From: Macrotrachela quadricornifera
Lineage: Eukaryota > Rotifera > Eurotatoria > Philodinida > Philodinidae
NCBI GenBank assembly: GCA_022393335.1
Contig: JAJEKB010020718.1
Location: forward strand, 276,035-340,034
Direction of reading: 5' to 3'
Length of the DNA stretch: 64,000 bases
Positions 60,022 to 64,000 of the stretch are shown here, one piece after another; the stretch's first letter is position 1; the number at the start of each line of letters is the position of its first letter. The translations under genes were made by a program, and so were the position numbers. Below the pieces are notes generated by a model, which was not told where the DNA came from, did no database searches, and was given only the letters and a program-made list of their open reading frames with translations.

Positions 60022-61010
60022 TAAAATTGAAGAAAAAATTGAAAAAATTCTTTAAAACTATTTTGGGGATAAATTCAAAGACAATTCACAAAGAACTTGC
60101 AACAGCTTTGGAACTCAAGGCTCCATCATATCTAACAGTTGTAGAGTAAGCAAAGCGTTTCCTTGTTTACACCTGAAAATACTGCATTAGTACGGCAAGT
60201 TATCAACAATGATCCACATTCAACTTATGATGATATTATAGCTGAGACATCTCTCTCTCTCTCTCCCTCGTGGTACAGTAAAACAAATTATCCACAATTA
60301 TCTCAAGATGAAAAAGTTGCATCTCGTTGAATACCTCATCAACTGAATGATGAACAAAAGCAAGAACGAGTTTGAGTTTATCGTGAAAATTTAGCAAAAT
60401 TTCGTGATGGTTCCTGGCAATTATGTGATATTATTAGAGGTGATGAGATGTGGATTTATCATAGGCAGATTTATCATAAGTCAACAAACAAAACCTGGAT
60501 TAGCGAAGGTGAATCACTACGTTCTATCGTTCGTCGAAGCACATTTGAACCAAAAAATTTATTTCTAAATAAAATGGTCCTGCTCTTACACATGCTGTTG
60601 ATAATGATCACGTTATAGATCATGACTATTGTATAGAAAATTGCCTCAAGCCTGTTGTTAAAGAAATATAGAAACAAAGAAAGTCAAATGGTATTAAGAG
60701 TATAAAATTGCTTCATGACAATGCTTCGCCCTTATCGTCATCCAGATGTTATTCATTATTTAACAGAATAAGGTATCAATATAACGCCACATCTACTATA
60801 TTCACCTGACCTCGCATCGTATGATTATTAACTAAATAATTACATCATACAGAATTTAACTGATCAACCAAATGAAAAAAATCATTGGTTCTTGAAGTTT
60901 CCAAGCTGATAAAAAATATTCCAGAAAAAGAATTTAAAAAAATATTAGAGAGGATGGAACTTTGTATAAATAATCATGGTAAATATATTGAACATTTAAT
61001 AAAATGAAAC
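60022..61010 (+). pseudogene. Mariner-family transposase, decayed copy
   Basis: Recognisable in order across shifted frames: a helix-turn-helix-like start (SKTIHKELATALELKAPSYL), NDPHSTYDDII, DEKVASR, DEQKQERV, GDEMWIYH (around the first catalytic aspartate), KTWISEGE, LLHDNASP (second aspartate) and, in another frame, INITPHLLYSPDLASYDY (third acidic position of DD34D). Many stops and at least two frameshifts, plus a (TC)n run at about 60247-60264. Terminal repeats not confidently found. It shares the C-terminal sequence type with the fragment at 24.7-25.2 kb. Confidence 0.85.
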
Positions 61011-61192
61011 TAGAACTTTCTCTTTGTCTTTATATTTTTTTTTAATAATCTGGATATTTTTTGTAGGAGTTAAGTAAGAGTTTTTATTTCAAAATCATTT
61101 GAAAGAACAAGATTTGTTTTATTGAATAGAACGTTAGAATAGAGAAGAAAAAGTGTGCGTAAGCGAAAGAGAATTGATGATATTATTATTTC

Positions 61193-61951
61193 TTATTTCG
61201 TTCTACCAGTCATCGCATATTGAATTCCACCCAATAGATGTTGCGTGAAAAGTGGATCTAAATAAGAATCTAGTTGATGCGACAATTGCGTGTAAAAAGA
61301 ACGACCACCATCATAATTTTGATACCAACTCATTGGATGAATTTTACCATGTTCACCTCCATAATAGCTTGTTTCATCGATAGTAATCAAAACTTTGACT
61401 TTATCCCAATGTGTCATTTGAAAATTATACCATTCATCGAATCGTTTCCATTGCTTTGGAAGATGTTTGGTAGCAATAAATGTCTGATCTACGATATTCA
61501 AAGTTGCATTTTGTAATTGACTTGGATGATTAGCAAAATAACCACCAATCAGTTCATTGTACCATGGCCATCCATACTCAGTATCAGCTGCTGCATGTAT
61601 ACCAACAAAACCTTTTCCTGTTCGAAAAAAACTTTTAAATGCTTCTTGTTGTTGTTCATCGAGGACATCACCTGTTGTACTTAGAAATACAACTGCAGAA
61701 TACCATTTGAGATTATTTACGGTAAAGTATGAAGCAATATTTGTCACATCAACATCGAATTGATTTTGTTCACCTAATTTTCGAATAGCATTAACACCCA
61801 TTGGAATCGATTCGTGAAAATATGGAATTGTTTTGATAAAAACAAGAATTTTCGATTGATTGGTGCTTGTTTCTTCTTGTTGATCGATGGATGCAGCAGT
61901 ATATCCTTGGAAGAATAAGTATATCAATAGTAAAGAACGGATGATGAACAT
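61193..61951 (-). CDS. Secreted ThuA-like protein
   Basis: 252 residues. The signal peptide covers about 1-20. The rest is a ThuA-like, glutamine-amidotransferase-type fold: KILVFIKTIPYFHESIPMG (about 34-52), GKGFVGIHAAADTEYGWPW (about 113-130), GGYFANHP, FDEWYNF (about 171-177) and PMSWYQNYDGGRSFYTQLSH near the end. All match bacterial ThuA-domain proteins linked to sugar (trehalose or glycoside) utilisation. The catalytic cysteine of true amidotransferases is not apparent, as is usual in this family, so its reaction is unproven. It is intronless, secreted and bacterial-like, hence a good horizontal-transfer candidate. Confidence 0.88.
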   Translation of the reverse strand: MFIIRSLLLIYLFFQGYTAASIDQQEETSTNQSKILVFIKTIPYFHESIPMGVNAIRKLGEQNQFDVDVTNIASYFTVNNLKWYSAVVFLSTTGDVLDEQQQEAFKSFFRTGKGFVGIHAAADTEYGWPWYNELIGGYFANHPSQLQNATLNIVDQTFIATKHLPKQWKRFDEWYNFQMTHWDKVKVLITIDETSYYGGEHGKIHPMSWYQNYDGGRSFYTQLSHQLDSYLDPLFTQHLLGGIQYAMTGRTK

Positions 61952-62190
61952 CTTTAGTTAGTAATATCGAAAACGTTAATCGACACAATATTTGTCACGC
62001 ATTTTTTATACTAAGGTGATTGAATAATGTCACTTCCTCTCTTTTATTTATTTTCCAAGTGAAACTTCCGAGGACATGAATCAGTAAAGAAAATCATGCA
62101 TTTGACAATCAGATGTTATCATCTTTTTTTATTGCCTATATAATGAAATAGAAAGTCAAATATGATATTCATTGCTATTCATTTCCGAAC

Positions 62191-62565
62191 ATGATTATCG
62201 AACAGATCATTATTTGTACACTAATTCTACCAATTCTCTTCGTTCATGGTCAACGGCTAACTAGTGCATCCAATCAAACAATGTGCTATGAAGTTGTTAA
62301 TTCACCCGATCAAAATCCTCTTTGGAGTCAAGCGGACTTAGATATGAATGTGGATTGGATCATTCGATGTGGTGATATTATAGCATACAAAATTCTATGG
62401 TCAAATGCGGGTGATTGGTCAGATTGGTTTGTCACGGGACTCAATGATTTATTGCCAGCAAATGGTACTAATCAGAAGAGAATGTGGTCATTATTTTCTC
62501 AACACTATCATATATTTATTATATGTAAATCGAATAAGCTCAAACTTAATGAAACAAATTGTTGA
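62191..62565 (+). CDS. Small secreted protein, unknown function
   Basis: 124 residues. A clear signal peptide (IIICTLILPILFVHGQ) is followed by a mature part of about 104 residues with three cysteines, several tryptophans (NPLWSQADLD, NAGDWSDWFVTGLNDL) and two N-glycosylation sites. No family recognised. An AATAAA signal lies at 62587-62592, about 20 bases after the stop, which supports this being a real transcription unit. Confidence 0.65.
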   Translation: MIIEQIIICTLILPILFVHGQRLTSASNQTMCYEVVNSPDQNPLWSQADLDMNVDWIIRCGDIIAYKILWSNAGDWSDWFVTGLNDLLPANGTNQKRMWSLFSQHYHIFIICKSNKLKLNETNC

Positions 62566-62731
62566 CTTAAATCGTACATTCTCTTCAATAAAAACTCTTC
62601 TTAAACTTATTCATGATATAATATATTCTACTTTCCATTTTTCGTTTGCTGTTAGATTTGATAGGTCCTAGGATAGTTAGGAGTCGCTGAAGTCATCTTT
62701 TAAGCATTCTATTATTTATAATGCACAAACT

Positions 62732-62917
62732 ATGTTCAGCATATATGTGCCATTAAGTTTTTCTATTTCGTTTTTTACATTCATCACTTTGATAGGCGTG
62801 ATAATAGCAACGGATTTAGATTACAAGAAAACCTGGCCCCCTCTCAACGTTGAAAGAGGGTTCGTAAGGGATTTTAGTAATAAACTTCGAAATGAACACG
62901 AAAAACAGGATGAATAA
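62732..62917 (+). CDS. Possible short secreted peptide precursor
   Basis: 61 residues. A hydrophobic leader (about 5-27, ending GVIIATD) then a charged tail (LDYKKTWPPLNVERGF...). One dibasic KK could be a processing site, but no amidation signal is present. It may be a short secreted peptide or a chance open frame. Confidence 0.35.
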   Translation: MFSIYVPLSFSISFFTFITLIGVIIATDLDYKKTWPPLNVERGFVRDFSNKLRNEHEKQDE

Positions 62918-63007
62918 TTTTTGTAAAGATCACGTAGAACACGTTTTCATATCATGATGCATCCTTACTCCATTGTCCAAGTAGAATTTATTCAATAGTT
63001 CAATGTC

Positions 63008-63262
63008 TCAAGTCGCCTCCTTTAAAAATCTTTCTAAAGCTGCAGTAATACTACCTGGATCTTACATAAGCGGAAAATGTTCTGTTCTCGGCAGGATTAG
63101 TTCTTCCACATGTTCAATGCAGCTTGTCATTGTATCTGATTGTTCTCTTTTAACAGCATCTTCGAGGCCTGCAGCCACTATCCATACGGGCATATTCTTT
63201 GAAATTTTGGCAAAATCATATTTTGTCCAATTAGGTCCAGCACTCCACAAGCTGGTTAAATA
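63008..63262 (-). pseudogene. Alpha/beta-hydrolase C-terminal fragment
   Basis: The minus-strand frame reads FAKISKNMPVWIVAAGLEDA, then LPRTEHFPLM, a stop, then DPGSITAALERFLKE. This is the end of an alpha/beta-hydrolase, including the region of the last catalytic histidine (GHFP in relatives; here EHFP). An in-frame TAA is at 63062-63064. The upstream part of the gene is absent and replaced by the retrotransposon on the other strand. Confidence 0.7.
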
Positions 63263-63353
63263 AGTTTGTATTTTCGTTGGCTGGATTCATTTGTTCATAT
63301 TCCATGCGACCACGATGTAGATAGGTAGTAAAAACAGGAGATATCGAAAAAAC

Positions 63354-64000
63354 ATCTGCCGTTGAACAAGAGTTCTTTTCATTATTTTCTTCCTGTCTTG
63401 CTGCTTTATGGGATCGTTGTAGTACTTACGAGAACACTAAAAACTATCGCCCTCCATGGCCATCTTATCTTGCACGCCTGGCGAAAAATATGAATACGAG
63501 ACGAAGGATATATAGGCGTGATAAAGTCTCCTAGACATTTGAAACACTATCAAATTGCCAAAGAAATTTTTTTTGCAGAAAGAACGGAATATTTGCAGGC
63601 TAAGAGAGAAATTAAATTGAAATGGATGAGAGAAGGTAATAACATCTGGAAATCTGCTCGTCAACATTTTCATGCTTATTCTCATCCCTTTTGTGGCCTA
63701 TCTTTGCCGAATGGGAGGGAAACTGATCCACAGAAGATTGTTAATGCATTGGCAGATTATTATGAAGTACATTTTGCAGAGCCAAAGGTTGACGGAATGA
63801 ACATTAGGCATAGACAATATTTTAAAATCTATACCCAAACTGCATACACTCCGCATCTTCCGCTGGAACCTATTACATATATTGAAGTGATGCGTGAATG
63901 GAAAAGGTTTAGACCAAAGAAATCCATAGATAGTGTAGAAACTTCTGCATTCCTGATAAAAAACCTTCCTTCGAAGTATGTTGCAATTATTACAGTTTTA
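63354..64000 (+). mobile_element. Non-LTR retrotransposon (LINE), partial, runs off the window
   Basis: In one frame, VEQEFFSLFSSCLAALWDRC then RPPWPSYLARLAKNMNTRRR; after a frameshift near 63525, a 169-codon open frame (63494-64000) continues with AKEIFFAERTEYLQAKREIK, WMREGNNIWKSARQHF and FRPKKSIDSVETSAFLIKNL. This is the linker between endonuclease and reverse transcriptase and the very start of the RT domain in Jockey/CR1/L2-type elements. The 5' limit is unclear and likely lies close to 63265-63350. The RT core would follow beyond the window. Confidence 0.8.

Noticed and set aside
1..64000. tRNA, rRNA or CRISPR features
   Set aside because: No cloverleaf-type box A/box B pairs, rRNA motifs or spacer-repeat arrays were recognised; the tandem arrays have no unique spacers of constant length.

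Overview
This window is AT-rich animal DNA that most resembles a bdelloid rotifer, perhaps Rotaria or Adineta; the genus cannot be fixed from sequence alone. Four things support this. Introns are mostly very short (49-60 bp) with GT-AG ends, in metazoan-type genes. Animal families (neuronal calcium sensor, death effector domain, WWE-ADP-ribosyltransferase, MACPF) sit beside genes that look bacterial or fungal (aspzincin protease, ThuA, cupin, spherulin/germin, a GT2 synthase). Decayed cut-and-paste DNA transposons are abundant. Long foldback sequences recur. No rRNA, tRNA or CRISPR array was recognised.

Layout. 0-15.4 kb has no recognisable gene; it holds a hAT-like foldback with 34-bp arrays (2.26-4.52 kb), a foldback carrying two further nested foldbacks (6.6-9.25 kb), and an artificial 10-N gap at 10.6 kb across which strand composition flips. 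15.4-16.5 kb is a WWE-ART gene. 17.7-25.6 kb is transposon-rich: a foldback, a CCAATCAG minisatellite, a gutted piggyBac element with a 2-kb hAT-like element inside it (both with perfect target duplications), a telomere-like GAGGGT run, and a mariner foldback. 27.3-32.2 kb holds a death-effector-domain locus that appears able to splice either into a soluble protein or in frame onto a single-pass membrane protein, then an eight-exon neuronal-calcium-sensor-like gene. 34.8-40.3 kb holds a type II membrane glycosyltransferase and a secreted lysine-specific-type metalloprotease. 43.1-46.8 kb is another foldback, interrupted by a hAT-like element packed with ACGCGT palindromes.

47-63 kb is the most gene-dense part: a broken MACPF-EGF-DUF5648-like gene, a two-exon GT2 membrane synthase, a secreted cupin, a germin/spherulin-like cupin, a decayed mariner, a ThuA-like secreted protein and two small secreted proteins. 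The window ends in a hydrolase pseudogene lying against a non-LTR retrotransposon that runs off the edge. Many of these proteins are secreted or membrane-bound and of foreign-looking ancestry, which fits the transposon- and transfer-rich regions reported in bdelloid genomes. No operon-like pathway is evident.

The strongest leads are the DED/transmembrane alternative-splice locus and the two kinds of non-autonomous hAT-like elements whose subterminal regions are dense arrays of a palindromic 6-mer (GGTACC or ACGCGT).
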